NCBI RefSeq assembly: GCF_008830365.1
Contig: NZ_WBKI01000001.1
Location: forward strand, 496,001-560,000
Direction: 5' to 3'
DNA from: Serratia proteamaculans
Lineage (GTDB): Bacteria; Pseudomonadota; Gammaproteobacteria; Enterobacterales; Enterobacteriaceae
DNA length: 64,000 bases
Part shown: positions 1 through 9,498 of the stretch, in pieces
Position numbering within the stretch: the stretch's first letter is position 1
Layout: every line of letters starts with the position of its first letter
Position numbers and translations under genes: made by a program
Notes under the pieces: generated by a model
Seen by the model: the letters and a program-made list of their open reading frames with translations, nothing else
What the model was told of the DNA's origin: nothing
Databases searched by the model: none

Positions 1-1830
1 TGGCAGGATCAAACCAACCCACGTGGCTTATGGCGACGAACCACGCTGCGGGAGTACCGCAAAGCCAAACCAGTCTGGGAAACCGTGCTGGATATAGACG
101 CTTTGGGCAAGGCCGAGGGCAAAGACTGGGTGTTCCATGGTTCGCAGTCGCTGGCACCGGAATACCGCTATTGCCTGCTGGAGTTGTCGCCGGATGGCGG
201 TGACGCGACGGAAATCCGCGAGTTTGATCTGGTCAGCAAGCAGTTCGTCAAAGATGGCTTTGTGCTGCCGGTGGCGAAAAGCCAGGCTTCGTGGATCGAT
301 AAGGACACGTTGTTTATCGCGACTGATTGCGGTGCAGGTTCGATGACTCAGTCCGGCTATGCGCGCATAGCCAAACGCTGGCGGCGTGGTACACCGCTGA
401 GTGCCGCTCAGACGCTGTATGAGGCGCAACCGCAGGATATGACGGTGTTTGCTTATCATGACCAGACGCCGGGCTTTGAACGCAACTACGTGGGACGCAG
501 TCTGGATTTTTACCGTCGTGAAACCTATCTGCTCAATGAGCAAGATCAACAAGTCAAAATCGACATTCCCGCCGATGCCGAGTTCAGCACGCACCGGGAG
601 TGGATATTGATTAAACCGAGCAGCGACTGGGAGGTGGGGGGAAGTCATTATCCTTCAGGCTCACTGCTGGCCGCCCATTTTGACGATTATCTGGCGGGTA
701 AGCGTGAGCTGACGGTGTTATTTACTCCGACGGCCCAGGCGGCCCTGAGTGGCTACAGCGGCACGCGTGACCATCTGATCCTCAGCATCATGGATAACGT
801 GGTCAACCGGCTGGAAGTGCTGACGCCGCAGGGCAAAAGCTGGCAGCGTAAGCCGTTGGGCAAACCGGGGGCGATCAGCACTATTTCTGCCGGTGGCGTC
901 GATGACGAAACCAACGATTATTTCCTGACGCTCAGTGGGTTCCTGCAACCAACCTCGCTGTACCTGGGCAATCTCGACGGCGGTGAGGCGGAATTGCTCA
1001 AGCAGGGGCCGAAGGACTTTGACGCCAGCGGCTATCAAGTCAGTCAGCACTTTACGGAGTCTAAAGACGGGACACGCGTGCCGTATTTCCAGATCTCGGC
1101 CAAGGGCATTAAGCTGGACGGCAGTAATCCCACGCTGCTGTACGGCTATGGCGGATTCGAGGTGTCGTTGTTACCGGGGTATATGGGAGCCAAGGCACCG
1201 GCCTGGCTGGAGCGCGGCGGGGTGTATGTGGTGGCGAATATCCGCGGCGGTGGCGAGTATGGCCCGGCCTGGCACCAGGCGGCGCTTAAGCAAAACCGTC
1301 ATCGTGCCTATGAAGACTTTGCCGCCGTGGCGCAGGATCTGATCACCCGAAATGTGACATCGTCACAACATCTGGGGGCGCGGGGTGGCAGCAACGGCGG
1401 CTTGCTGGTGGGCAATATGCTGACACTGTACCCGCAGCTTTTCGGCTGTATCGTCTGTGAGGTGCCGTTACTGGACATGCAGCGTTATACTCAGCTTTCT
1501 GCCGGTGCTTCCTGGATTGCCGAATACGGCGACCCAGACAAAGCGGAAGAGTGGGCGTACATCAAAACTTTCTCGCCGTATCACAACATCAAAGCGGGCG
1601 TGTCCTACCCGCCGGTGCTGTTTTACACCGCCACCAGTGACGATCGGGTCAATCCGTCGCACGCCCGTAAAATGGCGGCACGCATGCAGCAGATGGGCTA
1701 TCCGCAGGTGTATTTCTACGAGAATACCGAGGGCGGGCACAGCGCGGCGGCTGACAAGAAACAGGCGGCCTTCCACAGCGCACTGGTCAGCGAATTCATG
1801 TGGGCTCAGTTGAGTCGAAAACCGGCGTAA
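1..1830 (+). CDS. Prolyl oligopeptidase family (S9A) serine peptidase, 5' end outside window
   Basis: The reading frame is open from base 1 to the TAA at 1828-1830, so 609 codons are present and the start lies upstream. The N-terminal half fits the beta-propeller of S9A peptidases. The C-terminal half is an alpha/beta hydrolase with the order Ser-Asp-His: nucleophile in GGSNGG (Ser codon at 1390), Asp in TSDDRVNPS near 1640, and His in GGHSAA at 1738. Family members usually have about 680-720 residues, so roughly 70-110 residues are missing. Expected to cleave proline-containing oligopeptides in cytoplasm or periplasm; the signal-peptide region is not visible. A strong terminator follows directly. 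Confidence 0.88.
   Translation, partial: WQDQTNPRGLWRRTTLREYRKAKPVWETVLDIDALGKAEGKDWVFHGSQSLAPEYRYCLLELSPDGGDATEIREFDLVSKQFVKDGFVLPVAKSQASWIDKDTLFIATDCGAGSMTQSGYARIAKRWRRGTPLSAAQTLYEAQPQDMTVFAYHDQTPGFERNYVGRSLDFYRRETYLLNEQDQQVKIDIPADAEFSTHREWILIKPSSDWEVGGSHYPSGSLLAAHFDDYLAGKRELTVLFTPTAQAALSGYSGTRDHLILSIMDNVVNRLEVLTPQGKSWQRKPLGKPGAISTISAGGVDDETNDYFLTLSGFLQPTSLYLGNLDGGEAELLKQGPKDFDASGYQVSQHFTESKDGTRVPYFQISAKGIKLDGSNPTLLYGYGGFEVSLLPGYMGAKAPAWLERGGVYVVANIRGGGEYGPAWHQAALKQNRHRAYEDFAAVAQDLITRNVTSSQHLGARGGSNGGLLVGNMLTLYPQLFGCIVCEVPLLDMQRYTQLSAGASWIAEYGDPDKAEEWAYIKTFSPYHNIKAGVSYPPVLFYTATSDDRVNPSHARKMAARMQQMGYPQVYFYENTEGGHSAAADKKQAAFHSALVSEFMWAQLSRKPA
1354..1366. promoter_or_regulatory. matS site (MatP binding), exact match
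   Basis: GTGACATCGTCAC fits the MatP site consensus GTGACRNYGTCAC at every position. It lies inside the peptidase gene, as matS sites often do. These sites mark the terminus macrodomain in Enterobacteria; two further exact copies lie in ydgJ. Confidence 0.7.
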
Positions 1831-1846
1831 AGCGTCATCAGCCGTG

Positions 1847-1883
1847 AAATCGCCGCCGCGTTTGCAACGCGGTGGCGATTTTT
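1847..1883 (+). terminator. Rho-independent terminator after the S9 peptidase gene
   Basis: AAATCGCC-G-CCGCGTT pairs with AACGCGG-T-GGCGATTT around a 3-nt loop (one G-T wobble), followed by a T run. The long stem and symmetric A/T flanks suggest it also works for the convergent gene on the other strand. Confidence 0.85.
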
Positions 1884-1911
1884 CTGTTAGGGCTACATCG
1901 GGTTACATGCA

Positions 1912-3429
1912 TTATGGATATTGTTTGTGATTATTCCTATCCCTGGAACCATCCTCTTTATAATATTCATAAGTTATATCTTCGATTGCATGTGTTTTTA
2001 TATTTGTTCCACCGAATATTTTCGTCTCTTCCTTAAACACTCGGCCCATAGAGAAAAGCGCATGATAGTTGTCTTTATAATGCTCAATCGTTGCTAATCC
2101 TTGCGGTGTCTCGTTGCCTAAAATAATAGTTATTTCAGCATTATCCCATGCACCATAGTTATCAATATTCGAGGAGCCAGCCCACAAGAACTCCGTGCTG
2201 CCCTGTAAATCACTTTCCATTGTTTCATTTGGCTCCCCCTCAACAATCATATACTTTGAATGAATATAGGGGGTCCATTGCTGGCTATTGTTGTTAACTA
2301 TCCTTATTGATACATCATCTTTAGATAATTGATTGTCGTTTTCTAGCATGGTATCTCTGAGCCGGAAAAACTCTGGAATAGCCAACGCATTTTCTTTATA
2401 GTGCGCTAACTGTGGTACGGGGTCATTCTCGTTCCAAAACAATCGATTTGTGGCGTCTTCTGGAAGTGCAATCTGATTGATAATGATCGATACTTCTGTA
2501 CTTTCATTTTTTACTCTTTCAATCAAATGATCTGTAACGCCTACGCGGCGAAACGTATATCGCCCCTCATAGGGCCTGACACCTTGCCAGTACGCCATTG
2601 CAACTTTTATTGAGTTTATTTTTTTAAATTTATTAAAGAACTGTACAATAGGGTCTGATTTTGCGTAAGTTTTATCATCATTTTTATCATTGTCACGCAA
2701 TACTCGTGGGTAATATAAAACCCCAACTCCGCGGGCCCCTTTAGAGGTCAATACAGTGTCATATTTTATAAACTTACTAATCAATTCATTAAAATACCCA
2801 ACGGTTTTATGATAAATGAAGCCAGCATGCGTGTCGTTTTTGTTATCCTCCCAGTTCCAGCTTAGAGTCAGGTCTTGATATTTTCTGGCATCCATTTCAG
2901 ATAGATTTGCAGAGGTGATGATGGTGACTAAAAAAACATCGACCTCATTGGTGTTCGCAACGCCAAAATACTTTGACACCGTATTTGTTAAGGTCAGAGA
3001 ACTGATCATTACACCTTTGAAATGGTTCCAGTGTTTTGGGTAAGTATAGATTACATTTTTATTATTAGATGCGAATTCATCGAGCTTTTTATTCATGGTA
3101 GGGCTATTATATTCACTCTCTTTTATTTGGTCTCCCTTTGGTTTGATAAGGTTTATTTTACAGCCTCGATCTGCAGCTTCCTGCAGCGCGTCAAGTACGT
3201 CTTCACCGTCAAAGAAACTGTCGTCCGTTTTATCATCTTTCCAAATGCAGGTGGCGACATGAATTTCTGCATTATCGCGTGTGGCCTTTATGCAATTAAC
3301 AATCAGTCTTAAAATATGATAGGACTCATTTCCAAACTTTGCGAAATGACCTCTGACGCCCCATTCCTGCACATTGTTATTATTATCAATTACGCAACCA
3401 GGGCAAGGAAGGGCTTTTTCTTCATTCAT
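1912..3429 (-). CDS. Phospholipase D-like protein with two degenerate HKD regions
   Basis: 505 residues. The start ATG is preceded by AAGGA at 6 nt. The C-terminal half carries H390-S-K392 followed five residues later by Glu instead of the usual Asp, then GSSN (418-421) and DNYGAWDNAE, the typical second part of a PLD motif. The N-terminal half has H136-F-K138 with Ser at the Asp position and a TSANLS segment at 172-177. This indicates tandem PLD-fold domains with altered catalytic residues; phosphodiesterase or nuclease activity is possible, but the substrate cannot be read. There is no obvious signal peptide; CPGC near the N terminus could bind metal. The gene and its upstream region are much more AT-rich than their neighbours, which suggests horizontal acquisition. 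No partner gene is adjacent. Confidence 0.7.
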   Translation of the reverse strand: MNEEKALPCPGCVIDNNNNVQEWGVRGHFAKFGNESYHILRLIVNCIKATRDNAEIHVATCIWKDDKTDDSFFDGEDVLDALQEAADRGCKINLIKPKGDQIKESEYNSPTMNKKLDEFASNNKNVIYTYPKHWNHFKGVMISSLTLTNTVSKYFGVANTNEVDVFLVTIITSANLSEMDARKYQDLTLSWNWEDNKNDTHAGFIYHKTVGYFNELISKFIKYDTVLTSKGARGVGVLYYPRVLRDNDKNDDKTYAKSDPIVQFFNKFKKINSIKVAMAYWQGVRPYEGRYTFRRVGVTDHLIERVKNESTEVSIIINQIALPEDATNRLFWNENDPVPQLAHYKENALAIPEFFRLRDTMLENDNQLSKDDVSIRIVNNNSQQWTPYIHSKYMIVEGEPNETMESDLQGSTEFLWAGSSNIDNYGAWDNAEITIILGNETPQGLATIEHYKDNYHALFSMGRVFKEETKIFGGTNIKTHAIEDITYEYYKEDGSRDRNNHKQYP

Positions 3430-3884
3430 TTGAATTCCTTAAATAAAATGAGTTTTTGGAGTGATGTGACCGCTTGGCATTCCTATATTCGGTATCAGGT
3501 TTTCACCTTTGTTAAGGCTAACTCTTAACGGGATTCATAGTTTGCCTTGTTAATAATTCTAAAGTGAAGCTATTACGATAAGGTGAAATATTTGTATATG
3601 GGTAATGACAATATATGTACTAATCATATAGTAAAGTCCCGGGGTTTATTAAACTCAATTTATTTTTTGTTTTTCTCTTGTATGAGTGAGCTTTAAATTA
3701 AAAAGTTAAAAAAACAATGCGATAATTTCAATATTTGATCTTTGATGAAAAATTCAAAGGTGAATTATTTCTACGCACATTATTTTTATGGCGATGGATG
3801 CTTATTTGAAGCTGAAGTGGATTGACGTTTTTAGATCGTATTTCTATGGGGCTATAGATGGGGGGGAAGGGCGATCTCGCTGCA
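3430..3884. other. AT-rich intergenic region
   Basis: About 455 bases rich in A/T runs between the PLD-like gene and the dtpA terminator. It must hold the promoter of the PLD-like gene, but I cannot pick one box confidently. No convincing open frame or RNA gene was seen. The composition matches the PLD-like gene, so it is probably part of the same acquired segment. Confidence 0.5.
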
Positions 3885-3911
3885 ATAAAAAACGGGGCAA
3901 AATAGCCCCGT
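3885..3911 (-). terminator. Terminator of dtpA
   Basis: On the minus strand, ACGGGGC and GCCCCGT pair around a 6-nt loop and are followed by TTTTTATT, just after the dtpA stop. Confidence 0.85.
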
Positions 3912-3933
3912 AGGTGTGGTTCACTCCCGGCGA

Positions 3934-5454
3934 TCAGTGGGCCGCAGCGGCCGCCTGCGCTTTCTTCTGCGTATCTTCTGCGGTATCCAGCGTCATGCGA
4001 TACAGCTTCGGCGCGGTCAGCATCATCAGGATGGCGATCACGGCGGTGGCGATACCGATCTGCATAAACACGTGGCTATAGATAGCCAGTGAAGCGTGCG
4101 CATCGTTAATGTTGGCAGGCACGGCAGTCAGCCCAGCGACCTTACCGGCAATTAGCGCAGCAGCAGCCGTGGTCAGGAACCAGGATCCCATGATAAAGCC
4201 CATCAGGCGTTGTGGCACCAGTTGCGCGACCATTGCCAGGCCCAGACCGGAGATCATCAGCTCGCCGATACTCTGCAGTGCATAGCTCAGGATCAGCCAG
4301 TTAACCGAAACGATGCCCTGTTCATTAGCGAAGCTGGCACCCCATGGCAATACCAGGAAAGCGCCGGAGCACAGGATCATACCGAAAGCGAACTTGTGTG
4401 GCATCGGCAGACGGTCACCCATCTTGTTATACAGTGCTGCCAGAATCGGGCTGGCCAGCATGATCCAGAACGGGTTCAACGCCTGATACTGCTCAGGTTC
4501 GAACGCCAGGCCCAGGATGTTGTGCTCAACGTTATGGATGGCGAAGAAGTTCAGTGAGGTTGGCATCTGGGCGTACAGCACGAAGAACACCACTGCTTCC
4601 AGCATCAGCAGGAAGGCAACGATCATCTTGCGGCGTGCCGCACCGTGCAGAGCAAAGGCTTCTTTGGCGAACACGATCACGATACCGATGGAAATAAGCG
4701 CCAGCGCCCAGCGTGCTACCACCTGGTTGTGCAACAGCCAGCTTGAAAGGGTGACCAGCGCAATCACGCCAACCAGCACCATCAGCAGTTTCTGCACTTG
4801 CAGCGGTTTAAAGTCAGGCTTGGAACCGTGATTCTTCACCCACTTGTGGCAAACCATAAAGTTGACCAGGGTGATCAGCATACCCACCACGCTCAGTGAG
4901 AACGCGACGCTCCAGCCATATTTCACTGCCAGCCAAGGAGTGGCCAACATCGACAGGAAAGACCCGATATTGACGGACATATAGTACATGGTGAATGCAC
5001 CGTCCAAACGCGGATCGTCTTTCTCGTAGCAGGTTGACAGCAGGGAGGACGGGTTGGCTTTGAACAGACCGCTACCCACGGCGATGGTCGCCATACCCAG
5101 ATACACCCAGAAAATTTCATGGCCGGAGTAGGCCACCATGGCATAACCGACGGCCAGCACCAGCGCACCCAGCACGATCACGCGCTTGGAGCCCAGCACT
5201 TTATCTCCGAGCCAGCCGCCGATGGCAACGAAGCCATACACCAGCGCACTGAAGGAGGAGAACAGGGTAATGGAGTCGGCTTCGCTCAGGCCAAGCATCT
5301 TGACCAGATAAACCGCCATGATGCCTTGCAGGCCGTAATAACCAAAACGTTCCCAGAGCTCGATGGAGAAGATCAGGTAAAACGCCTTAGGCTGTTTGAA
5401 GGCGTTGAGACTGACGCTTTCAGGATGTTCGCTGTTGTTGTTTGCAGTTGACAC
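3934..5454 (-). CDS. dtpA: Dipeptide/tripeptide:H+ symporter DtpA (TppB), POT family
   Basis: 506 residues from a GTG start, chosen because it gives the VSTAN N terminus that matches E. coli DtpA (MSTAN) and has AGAGG 5 nt upstream. The sequence is nearly colinear with E. coli DtpA. It includes the POT signature [13 protein letters not shown] (E-x-x-E-R-F-x-Y-Y), needed for proton coupling and substrate binding, the [10 protein letters not shown] segment, and [11 protein letters not shown] in the second half. It should have about 14 membrane helices and take up di- and tripeptides at the inner membrane. It lies downstream of nth, as in E. coli, but 600 bases away, so it has its own promoter. 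Confidence 0.95.
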   Translation of the reverse strand: MSTANNNSEHPESVSLNAFKQPKAFYLIFSIELWERFGYYGLQGIMAVYLVKMLGLSEADSITLFSSFSALVYGFVAIGGWLGDKVLGSKRVIVLGALVLAVGYAMVAYSGHEIFWVYLGMATIAVGSGLFKANPSSLLSTCYEKDDPRLDGAFTMYYMSVNIGSFLSMLATPWLAVKYGWSVAFSLSVVGMLITLVNFMVCHKWVKNHGSKPDFKPLQVQKLLMVLVGVIALVTLSSWLLHNQVVARWALALISIGIVIVFAKEAFALHGAARRKMIVAFLLMLEAVVFFVLYAQMPTSLNFFAIHNVEHNILGLAFEPEQYQALNPFWIMLASPILAALYNKMGDRLPMPHKFAFGMILCSGAFLVLPWGASFANEQGIVSVNWLILSYALQSIGELMISGLGLAMVAQLVPQRLMGFIMGSWFLTTAAAALIAGKVAGLTAVPANINDAHASLAIYSHVFMQIGIATAVIAILMMLTAPKLYRMTLDTAEDTQKKAQAAAAAH

Positions 5455-6058
5455 TGGTACCTCTGATTTTTCACTGCCCCGACTCAGAAAGACGGGAAAT
5501 TGCAAAAGGTGATGCAGGACTGCATCCTTCTGCGTTGTTATAGGATGGAATGACGGCGGTTAATGTTCACTATCTTTGTCAACGAGGCAAGACGTTTGTC
5601 ATATTCTGTTACATATAACGCTCGTGAATTGAAATGACCATGTTGCAAATGTTATGCAGCATTAACTTTCGACTTTGTTTGCTTTGCCGAGTTTTTGTTT
5701 TGATTAAAAGGGATACAGAATTTAAACAGTGATATATTCTGCTGTAATGACTTTTTATGGTTCATATCAATAGGTGTGGTGAATAATCCATTGGATTGTT
5801 GTGCATATGTCGGGTTTTATAAAATTATAGAAATTTGAGAAAACGGCCCTGGCGGTTGTGACGACAATGTGATCGTCAAAACGTGAGGTTTACCGCAATT
5901 TTTGACTAATTTTTCGCTTGAAAATAAGCGAGAAGTGAGTTTTTCACTGAAACCCGTGGAAACACCAAGGTTACTGCTGCTTGATATCACATTTCCGATA
6001 AAAAATAGGTCAGTGCGGTGGGGACCCGAAACGGGGTGCTGGATTGCACCCATCGGGA
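5455..6058. other. dtpA upstream region with possible OmpR site and nth 3' hairpins
   Basis: About 600 bases without a convincing gene. The dtpA promoter must lie here on the minus strand. TTTGTCATATTCTGTTACAT at about 5595-5614 resembles an OmpR box (GTTACATAT end); tppB is OmpR-dependent in E. coli, so this is a weak candidate. Near the nth stop there are two small hairpins (CCCG-AAA-CGGG at 6025-6035 and GGGTGC/GCACCC at 6034-6051) without a clear T run. Short open frames on both strands lack family resemblance. Confidence 0.4.
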
Positions 6059-6700
6059 TCAGGCGTCGGGATAAACTTTCTCTTTAAACTCGCAGAGGTC
6101 TTCAATCATGCAGGAACCGCAGCGGGGTTTACGCGCGATGCAGGTATAACGGCCGTGCAAGATCAGCCAGTGGTGGCAGTCGACCTTGAATTCGGCCGGC
6201 ACCACCTTCAGCAGTTTCTCCTCCACCAGATCGACGTTCTTGCCCGGTGCGAAATTCGTGCGGTTACAGACGCGGAAGATATGGGTATCGACGGCAATGG
6301 TTGGCCAGCCGAAAGCGGTATTGAGCACCACATTGGCGGTTTTGCGGCCAACGCCGGGCAGGGCCTCCAGCGCAGCGCGGTCTTCAGGCACCTCGCCGTC
6401 GTGCAGTTCCAACAGCATACGGCAGGTTTTGATCACGTTTTCGGCCTTGCTGTTAAACAGGCCGATGGTCTTGATGTAGCCCTTAACGCCGTCAACGCCC
6501 AGTGCCAGCATGGCGGCCGGCGTATTGGCCACCGGATAGAGTTTGGCGGTAGCCTTGTTGACGCTGACATCGGTCGCCTGTGCAGAAAGCAGCACGGAGA
6601 TCAGCAGTTCAAACGGCGTGGTGTACACCAACTCAGTGGTCGGGTGCGGATCGTTATCACGCAGGCGGGTAAGAATTTCCAACCGTTTTTGCTTGTTCAT
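6059..6700 (-). CDS. nth: Endonuclease III, base-excision DNA glycosylase/AP lyase
   Basis: 213 residues, full length. It removes oxidised pyrimidines and nicks the resulting abasic site. The helix-hairpin-helix LPGVGRKTANVV carries the catalytic Lys120, and Asp138 follows in VDTHIFRV. The C-terminal [4Fe-4S] ligands C187-x6-C194-x2-C197-x5-C203 are all present. The start overlaps the stop of rsxE (TAATG), so it is translated with the rsxDGE genes, as in E. coli. Confidence 0.97.
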   Translation of the reverse strand: MNKQKRLEILTRLRDNDPHPTTELVYTTPFELLISVLLSAQATDVSVNKATAKLYPVANTPAAMLALGVDGVKGYIKTIGLFNSKAENVIKTCRMLLELHDGEVPEDRAALEALPGVGRKTANVVLNTAFGWPTIAVDTHIFRVCNRTNFAPGKNVDLVEEKLLKVVPAEFKVDCHHWLILHGRYTCIARKPRCGSCMIEDLCEFKEKVYPDA

Positions 6701-7398
6701 TATGCTTTCTCTGCCTGTCCTTGTCCCTGCGCCGGTTCAGCCCGTAACGCCCTGGCCGTACGCGCTTTCATCCTTTCATCAATCAGATATTTTACCGCCA
6801 ATAGCAGACCCAGACCAATAAAGGCCCCCGGTGGCAGCATTGCCAGCAGGAAAGGGCTGTCGAAGTGAACCACCTCAATACGCAGTACCTTGGCCCAACT
6901 GCCCAGCAGCATGTCGGCCCCGTCGAACAGGGTGCCGTTGCCCAGCAATTCGCGCATTGCACCCAGCGTCACCATCACGCCGGTGGCGCCCAGACCAATC
7001 GCCAGGCCATCCAGTGCGGACAGGCCGACCGGTTTTTTAGAGGCCACCGCTTCGGCGCGACCGACCACGATGCAGTTGGTGACGATCAGCGGGATAAAGA
7101 TCCCCAACGACTGGTAAAGGCCGAAGGCGTAGGCATTGATTAACATTTGCACGATGCTCACCGCAGCCGCGATGATCATCACGTAAATCGGGATGCGCAC
7201 TTCATTCGGCACCCAGCGGCGCACTGCAGATATCGAGGTATTGGTCAGTATCAAGACCAGCGTGGTTGCCAGCCCCAGACCGAGGGCGTTGGTGACGGTG
7301 GAGGTGACGGCCAGCAGCGGACACATCCCCAGCAGTTGCACCAGCGCGGAGTTGTTCTTCCACAGCCCCTGGACAATCAGATCTTTGGCTTCACTCAT
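6700..7398 (-). CDS. rsxE: RsxE, membrane subunit of the SoxR-reducing Rsx/Rnf complex
   Basis: 232 residues with about six membrane helices, related to RsxA; the paired half-sites [12 protein letters not shown] and [15 protein letters not shown] match the Rnf A/E family and include its conserved Cys residues (cluster between the two subunits in Rnf). It passes electrons through the inner-membrane complex that keeps SoxR reduced. It overlaps rsxG by 4 bases upstream and nth by 1 base downstream. The C-terminal tail is Ala/Gln-rich. Confidence 0.95.
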   Translation of the reverse strand: MSEAKDLIVQGLWKNNSALVQLLGMCPLLAVTSTVTNALGLGLATTLVLILTNTSISAVRRWVPNEVRIPIYVMIIAAAVSIVQMLINAYAFGLYQSLGIFIPLIVTNCIVVGRAEAVASKKPVGLSALDGLAIGLGATGVMVTLGAMRELLGNGTLFDGADMLLGSWAKVLRIEVVHFDSPFLLAMLPPGAFIGLGLLLAVKYLIDERMKARTARALRAEPAQGQGQAEKA

Positions 7399-8024
7399 TC
7401 GCTGGCTCCACAGGCAGGTAAGCTATCAAGTTTAGGCGGCAGCGTTTCCATATACAATGCCGTACGCCGAACGGCGTTTACCACGGCGCGCGGTGTGATG
7501 GTCGCGCCGGTGAACTGATCGAACATACCGCCGTCTTTCTTCACCGCCCAACGTTTATCGTCCGGGCCGTCAATCTTTTTGCCGCTGAAGAACGAGATCC
7601 AGTTCGAGATACGCAGTTCAATTTTATCGCCCAGCCCCGGGGTTTCGTGATGTGAGACGACCCGGGTACCCAGTACGTTACCGTTGAAATCGGCACCGAC
7701 CAGCAACTGAATGGCGCCGGAGTAACCGTCCGGTGCGGTGGTTTCCAGTGCGGCTGCGGTGGGTTGACCGTTTTTGCGCGCCAGATACAAACGGTGTGGC
7801 GAGCCATTGCCCAATGCCGGATCGCTGACCAGGAAACACTCGGTCTGCATATTATTGTCGTAGTGTTCCGGTGGCACCACCTGATCAAGCAGCGTTTTTT
7901 GTTGTAACGCCGCCTGATGGGCGATGGTGTTCTGCGTCAGGCTATGGACTACCGCAGTCAGGCCGGTGGTCACTGCGGCAAATACCGCCAGCGTGGTGCC
8001 ATGCTTTCTCATTGAATTTAGCAT
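7395..8024 (-). CDS. rsxG: RsxG, FMN-carrying subunit of the Rsx complex
   Basis: 209 residues from the second of two adjacent ATG codons, which is better spaced from AAGGAG (5 nt) than the first at 8027. One N-terminal membrane anchor (residues about 9-28) is followed by a periplasmic FMN-binding domain with [12 protein letters not shown]. Thr175 is the residue expected to carry covalent FMN, attached by ApbE. The domain also shows [10 protein letters not shown] and [10 protein letters not shown], as in E. coli RsxG. Co-transcribed with rsxD and rsxE. Confidence 0.95.
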   Translation of the reverse strand: MLNSMRKHGTTLAVFAAVTTGLTAVVHSLTQNTIAHQAALQQKTLLDQVVPPEHYDNNMQTECFLVSDPALGNGSPHRLYLARKNGQPTAAALETTAPDGYSGAIQLLVGADFNGNVLGTRVVSHHETPGLGDKIELRISNWISFFSGKKIDGPDDKRWAVKKDGGMFDQFTGATITPRAVVNAVRRTALYMETLPPKLDSLPACGASE

Positions 8025-8033
8025 CATGGCTCC

Positions 8034-9119
8034 TTAGCGATGGCCGTACACGCGGGGCTGCGTATAGTGGTCGATGAGCGGAACGGTGATATTAGCCAGC
8101 AATACCGCGAAGGCCACGCCATCCGGATAACCGCCGTAAACGCGAATCAGCCACACCAGCACGCCCACCAATGCGCCGTAAATCAGGCGACCTTTCGGCG
8201 TGGTGGAGGCACTGACCGGGTCGGTGGCGATAAAGAATGCGCCCAGCATGCTGGCACCGGAGAACAGGTGGATCAGCGGCGAGGCCTGCTGCGCCGGATC
8301 AAGCCACCAGGCCAAACCTGAGCACAGGGCGATGGCCGCCAGCATACTGAACGGGATCTGCCAGTGGATCAGGCGACGGCCCAGCATAAACAGGCCACCG
8401 GCCAGGAAGCCCAGGTTAACCCATTGCCAGCCGATACCGGCCAATACACCACCGAACAGCGGTTGTTGCAGTACTTGCTCAACGCTATGGCCGCTGCGCA
8501 GGCCGGTTTTGAAGCCGTCCAGTGGGGTGGCCTGGCTGATGCCGTCGATGCCCATTTGCAGTTCATGGATGGTGGCACCCTGGCCGGTATGGCCGCTGAA
8601 AATGGCCAGCAGGGTATCCTGGAACGACAGCGCGGTGGCGCGCAGCTCATCCGGCGGCAACCAACTGGTCATCTGCACCGGGAAGGCGATCAGCAACACC
8701 ACGTAACCGACCATCGCCGGGTTGAACGGGTTTTGCCCGAGACCACCGTACAGCTGTTTGGCGATGACGATGGCAAAGAAGGTGCCGATGACAATCATCC
8801 ACCAGGGGGCCAGCGGCGGCAGGCTGATCCCCAGCAGCAGGGCAGTCAGCAGGGCGGAGTTATCCGCCAGTCGGGTCCGTACCGGCAGCTTGCGTAGCGC
8901 AAGGATAGTGCCTTCTGCCAGCAGGGCGACGATCATTGCCAGTGCGGTCTGAACCAGCGTGCCATAGCCAAAAAACCATACCTGCGCAGCGATACCGGGA
9001 ATGCAGGCCAACATCACCCACAGCATGATACGGCTGGTGCTTTGCTGGTTATGGGTGAAGGGGGAGCTGGCGATGTGCAAGCCTTTGGCGGCTGTGGGTT
9101 GTACCGGCCTGAACTTCAT
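8034..9119 (-). CDS. rsxD: RsxD, flavinylated membrane subunit of the Rsx complex
   Basis: 361 residues from MKFRPV. Longer in-frame versions up to 9293 have no family resemblance. About ten membrane helices are predicted. The covalent FMN site is intact: Thr198 in [10 protein letters not shown] matches Thr187 of E. coli Rsx[25 protein letters not shown] and [19 protein letters not shown] are strongly conserved. The Shine-Dalgarno is weak (AGG about 12 nt upstream). Unlike E. coli, rsxC does not abut this gene: a divergent regulator and about 370 bases of spacer separate them, so rsxDGE-nth need their own promoter. Confidence 0.95.
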   Translation of the reverse strand: MKFRPVQPTAAKGLHIASSPFTHNQQSTSRIMLWVMLACIPGIAAQVWFFGYGTLVQTALAMIVALLAEGTILALRKLPVRTRLADNSALLTALLLGISLPPLAPWWMIVIGTFFAIVIAKQLYGGLGQNPFNPAMVGYVVLLIAFPVQMTSWLPPDELRATALSFQDTLLAIFSGHTGQGATIHELQMGIDGISQATPLDGFKTGLRSGHSVEQVLQQPLFGGVLAGIGWQWVNLGFLAGGLFMLGRRLIHWQIPFSMLAAIALCSGLAWWLDPAQQASPLIHLFSGASMLGAFFIATDPVSASTTPKGRLIYGALVGVLVWLIRVYGGYPDGVAFAVLLANITVPLIDHYTQPRVYGHR

Positions 9120-9182
9120 AGAATAACTGTACCTATCTTTGCCGGACATCGGCAGGTTCAACGCGCCTCTCAGCGGAGACGC

Positions 9183-9215
9183 AGGAAAAATTATAGCGCT
9201 GCATTCTACCTGAAT
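9183..9215 (-). promoter_or_regulatory. Candidate promoter for rsxDGE-nth
   Basis: A perfect -10 hexamer TATAAT is read on the minus strand at 9190-9195, about 70 bases before the rsxD start. The -35 region is poor (GTGATT or TGATTC at 16-17 bp spacing), so an activator may be needed. A separate promoter is expected because the regulator gene cuts rsxD off from rsxABC. Confidence 0.45.
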
Positions 9216-9421
9216 CACCGCAAGGGTAATACGTCTTAATGGTAGGGTTATTAGTCTTATAGCACGGTGTGTACGCTGTGGTTTGAGGGTCATATGGCGC
9301 GATCGGATTTTTTTTGCTGATAAAATCGGGTTAGTTTGGTGATGCAGCTGTAAACTGTCGGCATTAACTCCCGGCGCATAACGATAACCGCTGGATTAAC
9401 ATGGTATTTTTGGTTCGTTTT

Positions 9422-9446
9422 TTCGCACAAAATAACAACTTTTACA
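9422..9446 (+). promoter_or_regulatory. Candidate marbox/SoxS-Rob-type box and -35 of the regulator gene
   Basis: TTCGCACAAAATAACAACT partly fits the MarA/SoxS/Rob box (AYnGCAC, then an A-rich half) and abuts TTTACA, a possible -35, about 55 bases before the ATG. The same 11 bases TTCGCACAAAA recur at 13981-13991 upstream of rsxA. Confidence 0.35.
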
Positions 9447-9498
9447 TAATCTATGTGGGTTATTATCCCGAGTATTATTGAGTCAGTGAATGTAAATA

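Larger units (their letters stand above)
9120..9498. other. Divergent control region between rsxD and the Rob-like regulator
   Basis: 379 bases with no convincing gene; a 71-codon minus-strand frame over the middle has no family signal. The region contains the rsxD-side -10 TATAAT and, at the other end, a GCAC-containing box next to TTTACA in front of the regulator. Confidence 0.5.

Noticed and set aside
5817-6087. Two short frames on opposite strands between dtpA and nth
   Set aside because: They overlap one another and the nth end, lack ribosome sites and show no known family.
8034-9119. Loss of the flavin-binding Thr in RsxD, because SGAS replaces SGAT near the C terminus
   Set aside because: The covalent FMN site is the Thr in [10 protein letters not shown], which is intact; the SGAS segment is a different position.
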